NCBI RefSeq assembly: GCF_014203665.1
Contig: NZ_JACHJN010000017.1
Coordinates: 1-64,000, forward strand
Direction: 5' to 3'
Length of the DNA: 64,000 bases
Origin: Saccharothrix tamanrassetensis
Lineage (GTDB): Bacteria; Actinomycetota; Actinomycetes; Mycobacteriales; Pseudonocardiaceae
Below, in pieces: positions 18,882 to 27,494 of the stretch; position 1 is the stretch's first letter, and each line of letters begins with the position of its first letter. Position numbers and translations under genes: made by a program. The notes beneath the pieces were generated by a model. The model was not told the origin of the DNA, made no database searches, and worked only from the letters and a program-made list of their open reading frames with translations.

Positions 18882-19457
18882 TCACGCGTGGCGCAACCAC
18901 TTCGTCTTCCGCTTGATCTCCAACGACCCCGCCGTCACGCTCCCGCGCAACACGAAGTGCGGCCGACCGGCCCGACCACCGCCGACCTTGTCCTTGATGG
19001 ACCCGACCGCGACCTGCACCGCGTCGGTGTCCACCGTCGCACCCTCGGGCAGCACCAGCTTCACCGACCCGGCCGCCACGTCCAGCTCGATGTCCACCAC
19101 CGCGTGCGGGATCGTCGCCTGCCGGAAGTCCAGGTCCGTGGTCCCCATCCGGCTGTGCACGACGAGGGTGCGCGGCACCACCCAGGTCCCCTTGCGCCGC
19201 ACGGTCGACATGGTCGCCCGCAACTCCACCGGCCGCTCCGCGACCGCGGCCGTCTGCTCGTCGTGGACGACCCCGGTCAGGTCCAGCAGCACCGCGTTCA
19301 ACTCCGCCCGGGTCCGCGCCGCCAACGCCGTGTCGGTCCGCTCGGTGAACTCGTCCAACGTGATGAGCCCGCGCCCGATGGCCTTCTGGAGCACCCCGAC
19401 CACGTGTTCGCGCTCCGCGTCGGACACCCGCCACTGCCTCGGATCGGTCATGGTCAT
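18882..19457 (-). CDS. DUF1707 domain protein with LiaF-like C-terminal domain
   Basis: A 191-aa protein. Residues 7-60 are the DUF1707 domain (RVSDAEREHVVGVLQKAIG, GLITLDEFTERTDTAL). Residues about 95-185 resemble the beta-rich C-terminal domain of LiaF/cell-wall stress proteins (MGTTDLDFRQA, VDIELDVAAGSVKLVLPEG, VGSIKDKV). No TM helix is seen. The ATG overlaps the stop of the response regulator by 4 bases, so it is the third gene of a kinase-regulator-effector operon; a link to envelope stress sensing is inference. An alternative ATG lies 6 bases downstream. Confidence 0.83.
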   Translation of the reverse strand: MTMTDPRQWRVSDAEREHVVGVLQKAIGRGLITLDEFTERTDTALAARTRAELNAVLLDLTGVVHDEQTAAVAERPVELRATMSTVRRKGTWVVPRTLVVHSRMGTTDLDFRQATIPHAVVDIELDVAAGSVKLVLPEGATVDTDAVQVAVGSIKDKVGGGRAGRPHFVLRGSVTAGSLEIKRKTKWLRHA

Positions 19458-20107
19458 GTCCCCTCCGGTTCCACGTCCAGGCCGTGCTCGATGGCGTAGC
19501 GCGCCAGCTCGACACGGTTGTGCAACTGCAACTTCCGCAGGGTCGACTGCACGTGGTTCTCCACCGTGCGGTGCGAGATGACCAGCCGGTTGGCGATCTG
19601 ACGCGCGGTCAACCCCTTCGCCACCAGCCGCAGCACCTCGGTCTCCCGGTCGGTGAGCTGCGGTTTGTCCTCGTCGGGGGTCGCCGCCATCCGCCGGTAC
19701 TCGCCGAGCACCAGCCCGGCCAGCCCCGCGGTGAACACGGCGTCGCCCGCCGCCGTCCGGTTGACCGCCTCCACCAGCTCCTCCGCCGACGCCGACTTCA
19801 CCAGGTAGCCCGACGCGCCCGCCTTCACCGCCTCCAGCACGTCGTCGTGCTCGCCGCTGGCCGACAGCACCAGCACCCGGGTGCCGTCCAGCGACCCGGT
19901 GATCATCGTGGTCGCCTCCACCCCCGAGGGACCGCCCAGGTTGAGGTCCATCAGCACCACGTCCGGCCGCACGGCGCGGGCGATGCGCACCGCCGAAGCC
20001 GCGTCGCTCGCGGTGGCCACCACCTCGAACCCGCGCTCGGCCAGGTCACGCGCGACACCGTCACGCCACAGCGGGTGGTCGTCGACCACCATCACGGACA
20101 CGCTCAT
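19454..20107 (-). CDS. NarL/LuxR-type response regulator
   Basis: A 217-aa regulator. The receiver domain at residues 1-120 has the acidic pair D9-D10, phospho-acceptor D54 (VVLMDLNL) and Lys in GYLVKSAS (about 104). A LuxR-type HTH lies at about 150-205 (LTDRETEVLRLVAKGLT, HRTVENHVQ). The ATG at 20107 overlaps the kinase stop as ATGA, so it is the partner of that kinase. Confidence 0.94.
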   Translation of the reverse strand: MSVSVMVVDDHPLWRDGVARDLAERGFEVVATASDAASAVRIARAVRPDVVLMDLNLGGPSGVEATTMITGSLDGTRVLVLSASGEHDDVLEAVKAGASGYLVKSASAEELVEAVNRTAAGDAVFTAGLAGLVLGEYRRMAATPDEDKPQLTDRETEVLRLVAKGLTARQIANRLVISHRTVENHVQSTLRKLQLHNRVELARYAIEHGLDVEPEGT

Positions 20108-21243
20108 CGGTAGACCCGCACCTCCCACTCCGTGCCCTCCCCCGGGCCGGTCTGCAACTCCAGCGTCCCACGCAACGCCTCGACCCGGCCCCTGATCGAC
20201 TGGGCGACGCCCATCCGCCCCTCCGCCTCGGCCGACGCCAGCCGCCCGTCGGGGATGCCGGGGCCGTCGTCGCGGACGCTGAGCACGACCTCCTGCCCGA
20301 GGTCCTCCAGCAGCACCCAGGCCTTGGCGCCCCCGGCGTGCTTGTCCACGTTGGACAGCGCCTCGCGCACCACGGCGGTCAGCTCGACCGCCGTCGCGGC
20401 GGGCAGCATCACCTGCGTGGCCGGTGTGGACACCTGCACCCGCGGCGTCGCCAGGAGTTGCAGCGCCGGCCGTAGGTCCGCGTCACCGTCCACTGTCGAC
20501 TCGGTCGGCGCGGCGGCGACCAGCGACCGCAGCGCGACCTCCTGCTCGCCGGCCAGCTCCGCCAGCTCCGCGGCCTCGCCGCCGAGTTCCAGGCCGCGTT
20601 TGCGCACCCGGGCCAGGACCTGCAGCACACCGTCGTGAATGGACCGCGCGAGACGTTCGCGTTCCGCTGTGGCCGCTTCGGTGCGCAACGCCTGCGCGAG
20701 CCGGACCGCCGACCGCCGTGCCGTCGACGACGCCATGCCCACGACCAGCCCCGCGCCCGCCAGCAGCACCACGTCCCGCACCAGGTCGACGGTCAGCGCG
20801 TGCCGGTTCAGGTAGGTGCTCAGCCCGATCACCATTCCCGACAGCGCACCCGCGACCTGGCCGCCGAGCGCGCCCGCCGCCACCGCCGGGTTGCACGCCC
20901 AGATGGTCGTGATCAGCGGGACGTTGTAGAGGAACTGGGCGTCCGTCATGATCAACGGCGACAGGGACATCAACCCGCACGCGACCGCCAGGTCCGCGGT
21001 CACCACCCACGGGCGGCGGCCGTTCTCCCGGCTGTACGCGTAGACGGTGAACGCCGACCAGACGGCCATGGCCCCCATCACCGTCCAGGCGAGCCACGGT
21101 CGTCCGTACTCCTCGTGGTGCACGATCGCGTTGCCCAGAGCGAACATGAACGTCACGATGCGTAGCGCTACTGTTCCCCGCCATAGGTGCGCAACCGGGT
21201 CCTCGGTCACCGATGGACCCGCCTGGGCCGGCTTTTTGTGCAC
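20104..21243 (-). CDS. MacS-type sensor histidine kinase
   Basis: A 379-aa membrane sensor kinase. Five or six TM helices occupy about residues 25-170 (a DUF5931-like N-terminal sensor region). A HisKA_3 dimerisation helix has H203 in RSIHDGVLQVL, and the HATPase domain shows REALSNVDKHAGG (N box) and VRDDGPGIPDGR (G1 box). The GTG at 21243 is preceded by GGAGGGAG with a 6-base gap, which fixes the start. It forms an operon with the regulator and the DUF1707 protein downstream. The stimulus is unknown. Confidence 0.92.
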   Translation of the reverse strand: MHKKPAQAGPSVTEDPVAHLWRGTVALRIVTFMFALGNAIVHHEEYGRPWLAWTVMGAMAVWSAFTVYAYSRENGRRPWVVTADLAVACGLMSLSPLIMTDAQFLYNVPLITTIWACNPAVAAGALGGQVAGALSGMVIGLSTYLNRHALTVDLVRDVVLLAGAGLVVGMASSTARRSAVRLAQALRTEAATAERERLARSIHDGVLQVLARVRKRGLELGGEAAELAELAGEQEVALRSLVAAAPTESTVDGDADLRPALQLLATPRVQVSTPATQVMLPAATAVELTAVVREALSNVDKHAGGAKAWVLLEDLGQEVVLSVRDDGPGIPDGRLASAEAEGRMGVAQSIRGRVEALRGTLELQTGPGEGTEWEVRVYR

Positions 21244-21414
21244 GGTGTGCTCCCTCCACCCCCAATCTTGCCGTGTCGGAGTGGTCTGGCTAACCCCCAG
21301 GTGGCCGTCTGTTCCGTCACCGACATGTGTGGAAGGCTTGCCGTCATCACTGGGTGTGACTTTCCGGGGACACCGCGCCATTCGACTCCTACGACGCCGG
21401 GGGGTGGGCTGAGC

Positions 21415-22611
21415 GTGCGAGACTGGCCACTGTGGACGCTGCGGCGCTCCGCCCTGGCCTACTGGCTGCTCATCGACACCCTCGCCCTCGCGGTGGTCGT
21501 GTACGTGATCGTCTCCTCGCCGCGGCCGGACTCCGACGAGATCGCCCGGTTCGGCGCGATCGCGGGCACGGCCGGTGCGGTGATCATCGGCAGCTCCATC
21601 CACAGCCACCGGATGGGCGAGTCGGAGCGCAACCCCTGGGCCGCGCACCTGTGCTACCTGACCGCCGGCGTGATCGCGCTGCCGTGCAACCTGCTGGTGC
21701 TGCTGCTGTTCGGCCCCGCGCTGCACGGCGTGCTGGCGCAGCGCCCGGAATCGCACCGCTGGGTGTTCACCCTGTCCGCGACGGCGCTGTCGGTGTTCGC
21801 GACCCGGTACCTGGTCGGCTGGGCGAAGCCCGCCCAGGGGCTGGTGGTGATGGTGTTCGGCGCGGCCGTGCTGCTCGTGGTGCGGGCCGGCCTGATCGCG
21901 GTCGGCCTGAAGCTGCGCAGCCCGCGCGCGTCGGCCGAGGAGGTCGTCGGCGAGCCGATCGACGCGGTGCTCGGCATCGTCGCGGTGAGCATCGGCGGCC
22001 TGATGGGGTTCGTGGCCACCACGACCCCGGTGCACGCGCTGATGGCCGCCGCGCCCATGGCGCTGCTGGAACGCGCCGCGCAGTTGCCGCAGTGGCGGCG
22101 GTCCGCGCAACGGGACGCGAAGACCGGCCTGGCGAACGCCGTGCACTGGGACGGGCGGGCGCGCTACGAGCTGGCCAAGGCGCGCACCCGCGACCGGCCG
22201 ATGGCCGTGATGCTGCTCGACCTGGACCACTTCAAGCGGGTGAACGACCGGATCGGCCACCTCGCCGGCGACGCGGCGCTCAGCGCGATCGCCCTGCTGC
22301 TGTCCGGCACGGTGCGGCGCGGCGACCTGGTGGGGCGGTTCGGCGGCGAGGAGTTCGTCGTGCTGCTGCCCGACGCCGAACCCGCGATCGCGCGTTCCGT
22401 GGCGCAACGGGTGCGGCACGCCGTGGAGGACCTGGCCGTGACGACGGTCAGCACCGACGGCCGCGAGCACCTGCTGACCGGGCTGACCGTGAGCATCGGC
22501 GTGGCGACGACCCAGCGGTTCGGCTACGAGCTGCCGGACCTGCTGGTGGCCGCCGACGCCGCGCTGCTCGCCGCCAAGGGCTACGGCCGCAACCTGGTGG
22601 AGATGGCCTAG
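21415..22611 (+). CDS. Membrane-bound diguanylate cyclase (GGDEF protein)
   Basis: A 398-aa protein with about seven TM helices in residues 10-210 and a GGDEF domain at about 232-395. The catalytic motif is GGEEF at 310-314, the substrate Asp/Asn are present in LLDLDHFKRVND, and a product-inhibition I-site RRGD sits at 301-304, exactly five residues before the motif. It should therefore make c-di-GMP under feedback control. The GTG at 21415 has GGGGTGGG upstream and begins just before the first TM helix. In actinobacteria c-di-GMP acts through BldD on development. It is convergent with the next gene (stops overlap as CTAG). Confidence 0.93.
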   Translation: MRDWPLWTLRRSALAYWLLIDTLALAVVVYVIVSSPRPDSDEIARFGAIAGTAGAVIIGSSIHSHRMGESERNPWAAHLCYLTAGVIALPCNLLVLLLFGPALHGVLAQRPESHRWVFTLSATALSVFATRYLVGWAKPAQGLVVMVFGAAVLLVVRAGLIAVGLKLRSPRASAEEVVGEPIDAVLGIVAVSIGGLMGFVATTTPVHALMAAAPMALLERAAQLPQWRRSAQRDAKTGLANAVHWDGRARYELAKARTRDRPMAVMLLDLDHFKRVNDRIGHLAGDAALSAIALLLSGTVRRGDLVGRFGGEEFVVLLPDAEPAIARSVAQRVRHAVEDLAVTTVSTDGREHLLTGLTVSIGVATTQRFGYELPDLLVAADAALLAAKGYGRNLVEMA

Positions 22612-23906
22612 TCCCTCGGCCCGGTGCGCCCGGGGCCCCCGGCCTCGGTGGCCCCCGTGCCCTCCGTCCCGGTGCCCTCGTTCCCCACGTTCCGCGGCCC
22701 CACGTTCTGCGTCCCGGTGTTCTGCGGCCCGGCGTTCTCGGGTTCGGTCTCGCCGTCCAGGTCCTCGACGCGCTCCCCGCCGGTGTCCGGCGGTCCGGAC
22801 TCCTGGGGTTCGTGCACGTCGACCTCCTTCGGCTCGACCGCCTTGTCGGAGTCCGACAGCAGCGACCGGATGCCGGAGTTCAGCACCGCCAGCAGCGGCA
22901 CGGACAGCAGCGCGCCGGCGATGCCGCCCACCACCAACCCGGCGGTGATCGCCAGCACCACGGCCAGCGGGTGCAGCTTCACCGCGCGGCCCAGCAGCAG
23001 CGGCTGGAGCACGTGGCTCTCCAGCTGCATCACGCCGATCAGCACGGCCAGCACGATCAGCGCCGCCACCGGCCCCTCGGCCACCAGCGCCACCAGGACG
23101 GCCACCGCGCCGGTGATCACCGCACCGATGATCGGGATGAACGCGCCCAGGAACACCAGCGCCGACAGCGGCACGATCAGCGGCACGCCCACGATCCACA
23201 GCCCGATGCCGACACCGACCGCGTCCACCACGGCCACCAGCGCGGTCGCCCGCACGTAGGACACCAGCGAGGCGAACCCGCGCCGCCCGGCGACGTCCGC
23301 CCGGTCCCGCACGTCGGTGGGCACGGCCCGGACCAGGAACCGCCAGATCCCGTCGCCGTCGTGCAGGAAGAAGATCAGCGTGAACAGGGCGAGCAGGAAC
23401 CCGGTCAGCAGCTCGCCCACGGTCGCCGCCGTGGTCAGCGCGCCCGAGGTGATCTCGGCCTGGTTGTCCTTCACCGTCTGGAGCACCCGGTCCAGGTACT
23501 GCTGGAGCTGGAGGTCGCTCAGCTGCAGCGGCCCGTCGTGCAGCCAGACCCGGATCGTGTCGAGGCTGGCGTTCACCTGCTTCTGCAGCTCGGGCAGGCC
23601 GTTGGAGAACTCGGTGATGACGAACGTGAGCACGCCGCCGACCACCGCGATGCCCCCGATCAGCACCAGCCCGGTCGCCAACCCGCGCGGCACGCCGATC
23701 CGCACCAGCTGCGCCACCGCCGGCGACAGCAGCGCCGCGAGCAGCAGCGCGATCCCGGCCGGGATGACGATCGTGGTGAGGTACCCGATCACCATGCCCA
23801 CCACGTACAGCGCGGCGACGATCGCGACGAACCGCCAGCTCAACGCCGCACTGACCCTCAGCAGCCGCGGCACCCGCGCACTGATTTCCGACTCGCTCCC
23901 CGTCAC
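22608..23906 (-). CDS. AI-2E family transporter (UPF0118)
   Basis: A 432-aa membrane protein with about eight TM helices in two blocks separated by a soluble loop (about residues 90-160), and the family signature FIPIIGAVITGAVAVLVAL near residue 265. The last 80 residues are a disordered acidic Gly/Thr/Asn/Pro tail. Family members export diverse small molecules or ions; the autoinducer name is historical. The GTG at 23906 is chosen because TACGGT, a good actinobacterial -10, ends 6 bases before it, as for a leaderless message. A GTG at 23930 is also in frame. Confidence 0.87.
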   Translation of the reverse strand: MTGSESEISARVPRLLRVSAALSWRFVAIVAALYVVGMVIGYLTTIVIPAGIALLLAALLSPAVAQLVRIGVPRGLATGLVLIGGIAVVGGVLTFVITEFSNGLPELQKQVNASLDTIRVWLHDGPLQLSDLQLQQYLDRVLQTVKDNQAEITSGALTTAATVGELLTGFLLALFTLIFFLHDGDGIWRFLVRAVPTDVRDRADVAGRRGFASLVSYVRATALVAVVDAVGVGIGLWIVGVPLIVPLSALVFLGAFIPIIGAVITGAVAVLVALVAEGPVAALIVLAVLIGVMQLESHVLQPLLLGRAVKLHPLAVVLAITAGLVVGGIAGALLSVPLLAVLNSGIRSLLSDSDKAVEPKEVDVHEPQESGPPDTGGERVEDLDGETEPENAGPQNTGTQNVGPRNVGNEGTGTEGTGATEAGGPGRTGPRD

Positions 23907-24141
23907 ACGATCACCGTAGCCCGCGGACACCCACCCGGGCCGGACAAAGGGGACGACATGGCGCCGGAGTTCCCGACGTCACCACCGCACGGGCAGTTCG
24001 GCCGGCCCGCGGAACCGCGTGCCGCCCGGTGCGGACGCCTGCCGCGGGGGCTTCGGGCTCGACCACCCGCGGCCGTATCCCCGGTCACCCAATTCCCCCG
24101 AACGCTGGTCACCGGCGCGGCCGGGATGATCGGATCGGCGG

Positions 24142-26316
24142 GTGACCGACGCCGAGGAGGAGATCCGGGCCGCGTTCGCCACCGGCCGCCGGGTCCGGTT
24201 CGACCCCAAGGCGCCCCGGCGCGACCGCGTCGTGCGCGGTGAGGTGCTGTCCGCGCTGCTCGTCGAACCCGTCCCCGGCGCGGCGCTGCGGCTGGTCGGC
24301 GCGCACGTCGTCGGCCTGTTCGCGCTGGAAGGTGTCCGGGTCGAGCACGTCGTGGACTTCCTGGACTGCACGTTCGAGCAGCCGCCGGACCTGCGGATGG
24401 CCCGCCTGGTGGGGTTGCGGATGCGCGGCTGCAAGGTCCCCGGCCTGTGGGGGCGCAACCTGCGCGTGGGCAGCGACCTGGTGCTGGAGGCCGGTTTCAC
24501 CAGCGACGGCGTGGTGGACCTGACGGACGCGACGGTCGACGGCACGTTCCGGCTGGCCGGGGCCGTGCTGCGGAGCAAGGGCGACCACGCGCTGCTCGCC
24601 GCCCGCATCCGGCTCTCGGGTTCGCTCCAGGCCGTCGCGCTGCGGGCGGGCGGCGAGGTGCGGTTGCGCGGCGCGAACATCGGCGGCTCGGTGCACCTGG
24701 GCGGCGCGCGGCTGGTGAACCCCGGCGAGAACGCCCTGGACGCGTCCGGCGTGACCATCGCGGGCAACCTGTTCTGCGACGCGGAGGGCGGCCGGTTCAC
24801 CGCCGAGGGCCGCATCCTGCTGGACGGGGCCCGCGTCAACGGCAACGTGGTGTTCTCCGGCGCCCGGCTGCGGGCGAGCGTGGTCGACCGCCCGGTCCTG
24901 GTGATCCCGCGCGGCACCGCCGACGAGGCCGCGTCCCTGGTCGCCGACCGCATCCGGGTCGAGGGCAACGTCGAGCTGGACGACGGCTTCACCTCCGGCG
25001 GCACGGTGCGGCTGCCGAACGCGGAGATCGGCGGCTACCTGCGGCTGTCCGGCGCGGCCATCGGGCGGCAGGACGTGGTGGACGAGCTGAAGGCCGGCGA
25101 GGTCGTGGACCGCATTCCGGTGGCGCTGCACGCCGACGGCATCCAGGTGCGCGGCGACCTCGAAGCGCGCGGGGCGGTCAACGGCGGTTTCCGCGGTGGC
25201 GGGGCCCGCGAGTCGGCGTTGCGCGCTTACGGGCAGGTGCGGCTGGTGGACGCGCACGTGCGGGGCAGCGCGAGCCTGTCCGGTGTGCAGCTGCACGGCC
25301 CCGGCATCGACGTGCTGTTCGCCGACCGGCTGCGGGTGGGCGGCACGCTGTTCCTGCGGGACCTCCGGGCCAAGGGCTCGCTGCGACTCCAGAACGCCGA
25401 GATCGGGTCCACCCTGGACTGCTCGGGCGCGATCCTGTCGATGCCGCGTCGCCGACCGGACGGCACGGTGAAGCCGTCGCTGGACGCGCGGGTGGCCTCG
25501 GTCGGCAAGGACCTGTTGTGCAGCCACGGCTTCACCGCCGTCGGCGGGGTGCGCATACGGCTGGCCGAGGTGGGCAAGATGGCCACGTTCACCGGGGCGC
25601 GGCTGGGCGGTCCGGGCAGCGACATCGCGTTGAACGCCTACGGGTTGACCGTCCGGCAACTCGTGTTGCGCCTGTCCGAGGACAGCACCCCGGTGGGCCG
25701 GGTGGTGCTGCGGCGGGTGAGCGCGACGGCCGTGCTGGACGGTCCGGGGCTGTGGGCGGCCACCGGGGGCGTGGACGTGGAGGACTTCACGTTCGGCTCG
25801 ATCTCGTCCACGCCGCACGTGGACGTGCGGACCCGGCTGCGGTGGCTGCGCGAGGTGCAGCCGGACTTCGCGCCGGGTCCTTACGAGCAGCTGGCGAACG
25901 TCTACCGGGACGGCGGCGAGGAGGAGCTCGCGCAGCACGTGCAGCTGGAGAAGCAGCACCGCCGGTACTCCGAGCTGGGGCGCGCGGGCCGGGTGTGGGG
26001 CTTCCTCCAGCGCTGGACCGTCGGCTACGGCTACCGGCCGTGGCTGGCGATCGCCTGGCTGATGGCGTTCTGGCTGGTCGGCACGCTCTGGTTCCTCGGC
26101 CACGAGATGCCCAGGCTGAACGACGACGAGTCGCCGTCGTGGAACCCGTGGCTGCTGGCGATGGACCTGCTGATCCCGATCGTCGACCTGGGCCAGGACG
26201 GCAAGTGGAAGTTCAGCGGGGCCTCGCAGTGGATCTCCAGCTCGCTGATCGCGGTGGGCTGGATCCTCGCGTCGACCGCGGCGGCGGGTGCGGCGCGGGT
26301 GCTGAAGAGGGTGTGA
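24142..26316 (+). CDS. Large repeat-solenoid membrane protein of unknown function
   Basis: A 724-aa protein. Residues about 45-560 are a long run of 20-30-residue units with patterns such as (L)RLxGAxIGGSVxLxGARL, GNVVFSGARLRA, IGGYLRLSGAAIG and GSTLDCSGAILS. This spacing points to a parallel beta-solenoid related to pentapeptide-repeat or bactofilin-like folds. A helical linker (VRTRLRWLREVQPDFAPGPY, EQLANVYRDGGEEELAQ) is followed by two C-terminal TM segments at about 640-660 and 695-715. Similar actinobacterial proteins are sometimes labelled membrane oxidoreductases, but no cofactor motif is visible here. The GTG start has no clear ribosome site. Confidence 0.8.
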   Translation: MTDAEEEIRAAFATGRRVRFDPKAPRRDRVVRGEVLSALLVEPVPGAALRLVGAHVVGLFALEGVRVEHVVDFLDCTFEQPPDLRMARLVGLRMRGCKVPGLWGRNLRVGSDLVLEAGFTSDGVVDLTDATVDGTFRLAGAVLRSKGDHALLAARIRLSGSLQAVALRAGGEVRLRGANIGGSVHLGGARLVNPGENALDASGVTIAGNLFCDAEGGRFTAEGRILLDGARVNGNVVFSGARLRASVVDRPVLVIPRGTADEAASLVADRIRVEGNVELDDGFTSGGTVRLPNAEIGGYLRLSGAAIGRQDVVDELKAGEVVDRIPVALHADGIQVRGDLEARGAVNGGFRGGGARESALRAYGQVRLVDAHVRGSASLSGVQLHGPGIDVLFADRLRVGGTLFLRDLRAKGSLRLQNAEIGSTLDCSGAILSMPRRRPDGTVKPSLDARVASVGKDLLCSHGFTAVGGVRIRLAEVGKMATFTGARLGGPGSDIALNAYGLTVRQLVLRLSEDSTPVGRVVLRRVSATAVLDGPGLWAATGGVDVEDFTFGSISSTPHVDVRTRLRWLREVQPDFAPGPYEQLANVYRDGGEEELAQHVQLEKQHRRYSELGRAGRVWGFLQRWTVGYGYRPWLAIAWLMAFWLVGTLWFLGHEMPRLNDDESPSWNPWLLAMDLLIPIVDLGQDGKWKFSGASQWISSSLIAVGWILASTAAAGAARVLKRV

Positions 26317-26496
26317 CCAGCCTCGAACACGCAGAGTTAAAGCCGACAACACGGAGTGTCGATCACACGATCCGGCGAACCCGGTGGCGAACCAGTGCGC
26401 ACCGGGTACGCCTGCCGGCAGTCTCGACCGCGTCGGCCTGATCGCCTTCGATCGACTCGCGCCGACAAACCCATGAGCGTTCAGGTGGAGGTACCA

Positions 26497-27306
26497 GTGT
26501 TGTCGTCGGCCGACCAGCGAGCGGGTGCGGGGGTGAGCCGCGTGAAGCGGCTGCTCTCCCGTGCCCTGCTGGTCGCCGGCGGCACGCTGGCTGGCACTGC
26601 CGCCGCGTGGGCGCTGTCCACCGCTCCGGCCACCGCACAGGTGGCCGACCACGAGGACGCGGTCACGGTCGTCACGCACGTCGTGACCGACCGCGAGCCC
26701 GTCCGGCAGGTCGTCGCACCGGTCCGGGAGACCGTGCTCGACCTCGACGCCGCGTTGCGCGCCCAGCGGGCGGGTGACGCGGCACCGCCCGACCTGGGCC
26801 AGGTCGCGGAAGGCATCCGCGACACGTTCGGTCACGTGCACACCTGGTTCGAGCCCCGCTCGACCGGGCCGGTCCGCACCGACCACGCCCTCACCGGGCG
26901 CGCGGTCGCGGTCGCGGTCGCGGTCCGGCAGACCGAGCCCGCCCAGAACGCCACCGCCGTGCCGGTTTCCGTCGGCACCCCGGTGGTGCGCGGGCCGTTC
27001 GGCAAGCTCAGCGAGACCTGGTCGTCCTCGTCGGCGCAGCAGCTCGACGCGCTGCCCGGCGAGCCGCACCACTCCCGCCAGTCAGACCCGGCCGGACCTC
27101 CGTTCGCCCCGTTCGCACCTCCGCTCGGGGTGCCGGTGCACTGCTCGTGCGGTGGCGACGGTGCCGGCTCCGCCGGCGGCGGCAACGGCCCGTTCACGGG
27201 CACGACCGCCGACGGTGTCGACCCCGCCGTGGCTCGGGCACTGCTGCCCGCCACCGAGCGGAACACCGTGATGCCCGGCAAGCAGCCCGGCATCACCCCT
27301 GACTGA
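26497..27306 (+). CDS. Secreted protein of unknown function
   Basis: A 269-aa protein I do not recognise. The GTG at 26497 has GGAGG at 26487-26491. An N-terminal signal sequence (about residues 15-50, VKRLLSRALLVAGG, cleavage after TAPATAQ) is followed by a mature region rich in Val/Thr/Pro, with VVTHVVTDREPVRQVVAPVRE early on and HCSCGGDGAGSAGGGNG near residue 220. The paired Cys in CSC could form a disulfide or bind metal. It lies just upstream of the chaplin-like repeat gene on the same strand, and both encode exported proteins, which suggests a shared surface role. A hairpin separates the two. Confidence 0.7.
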   Translation: MLSSADQRAGAGVSRVKRLLSRALLVAGGTLAGTAAAWALSTAPATAQVADHEDAVTVVTHVVTDREPVRQVVAPVRETVLDLDAALRAQRAGDAAPPDLGQVAEGIRDTFGHVHTWFEPRSTGPVRTDHALTGRAVAVAVAVRQTEPAQNATAVPVSVGTPVVRGPFGKLSETWSSSSAQQLDALPGEPHHSRQSDPAGPPFAPFAPPLGVPVHCSCGGDGAGSAGGGNGPFTGTTADGVDPAVARALLPATERNTVMPGKQPGITPD

Positions 27307-27324
27307 TCCGAGCGCGCGGTCCGC

Positions 27325-27342
27325 GACGGCCCTCCGGCCGTC
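27325..27342 (+). terminator. Hairpin after the secreted-protein gene
   Basis: GACGGCC-ctcc-GGCCGTC is a perfect 7-bp stem 19 bases after the stop at 27306, without a U-run. It may end or attenuate transcription before the repeat-protein gene. A second weaker stem, ACCACCC/GGGTGGT, follows at 27401-27422. Confidence 0.5.
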
Positions 27343-27494
27343 CCGGTAATCGACCGACGCGTTCTTTCGCGCACCCGTAACCCGGTCGAGAAGCCGCGCC
27401 ACCACCCCCCGATCCGGGTGGTCGTCTGCCTGACGCGGGATCGCGTCCGACCACCCTTCACCTCCCGCAAGGGACACTGGAAGAAGGAGAACCC

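Noticed and set aside
24109..27072. 987-codon minus-strand frame under the solenoid gene
   Set aside because: It is the complement of a repetitive, well-supported plus-strand gene and shows no recognisable domain.
27343..27494. Riboswitch upstream of the chaplin-like gene
   Set aside because: Only a weak ACCACCC/GGGTGGT stem is seen; no match to c-di-AMP or other known aptamer motifs could be made by eye.
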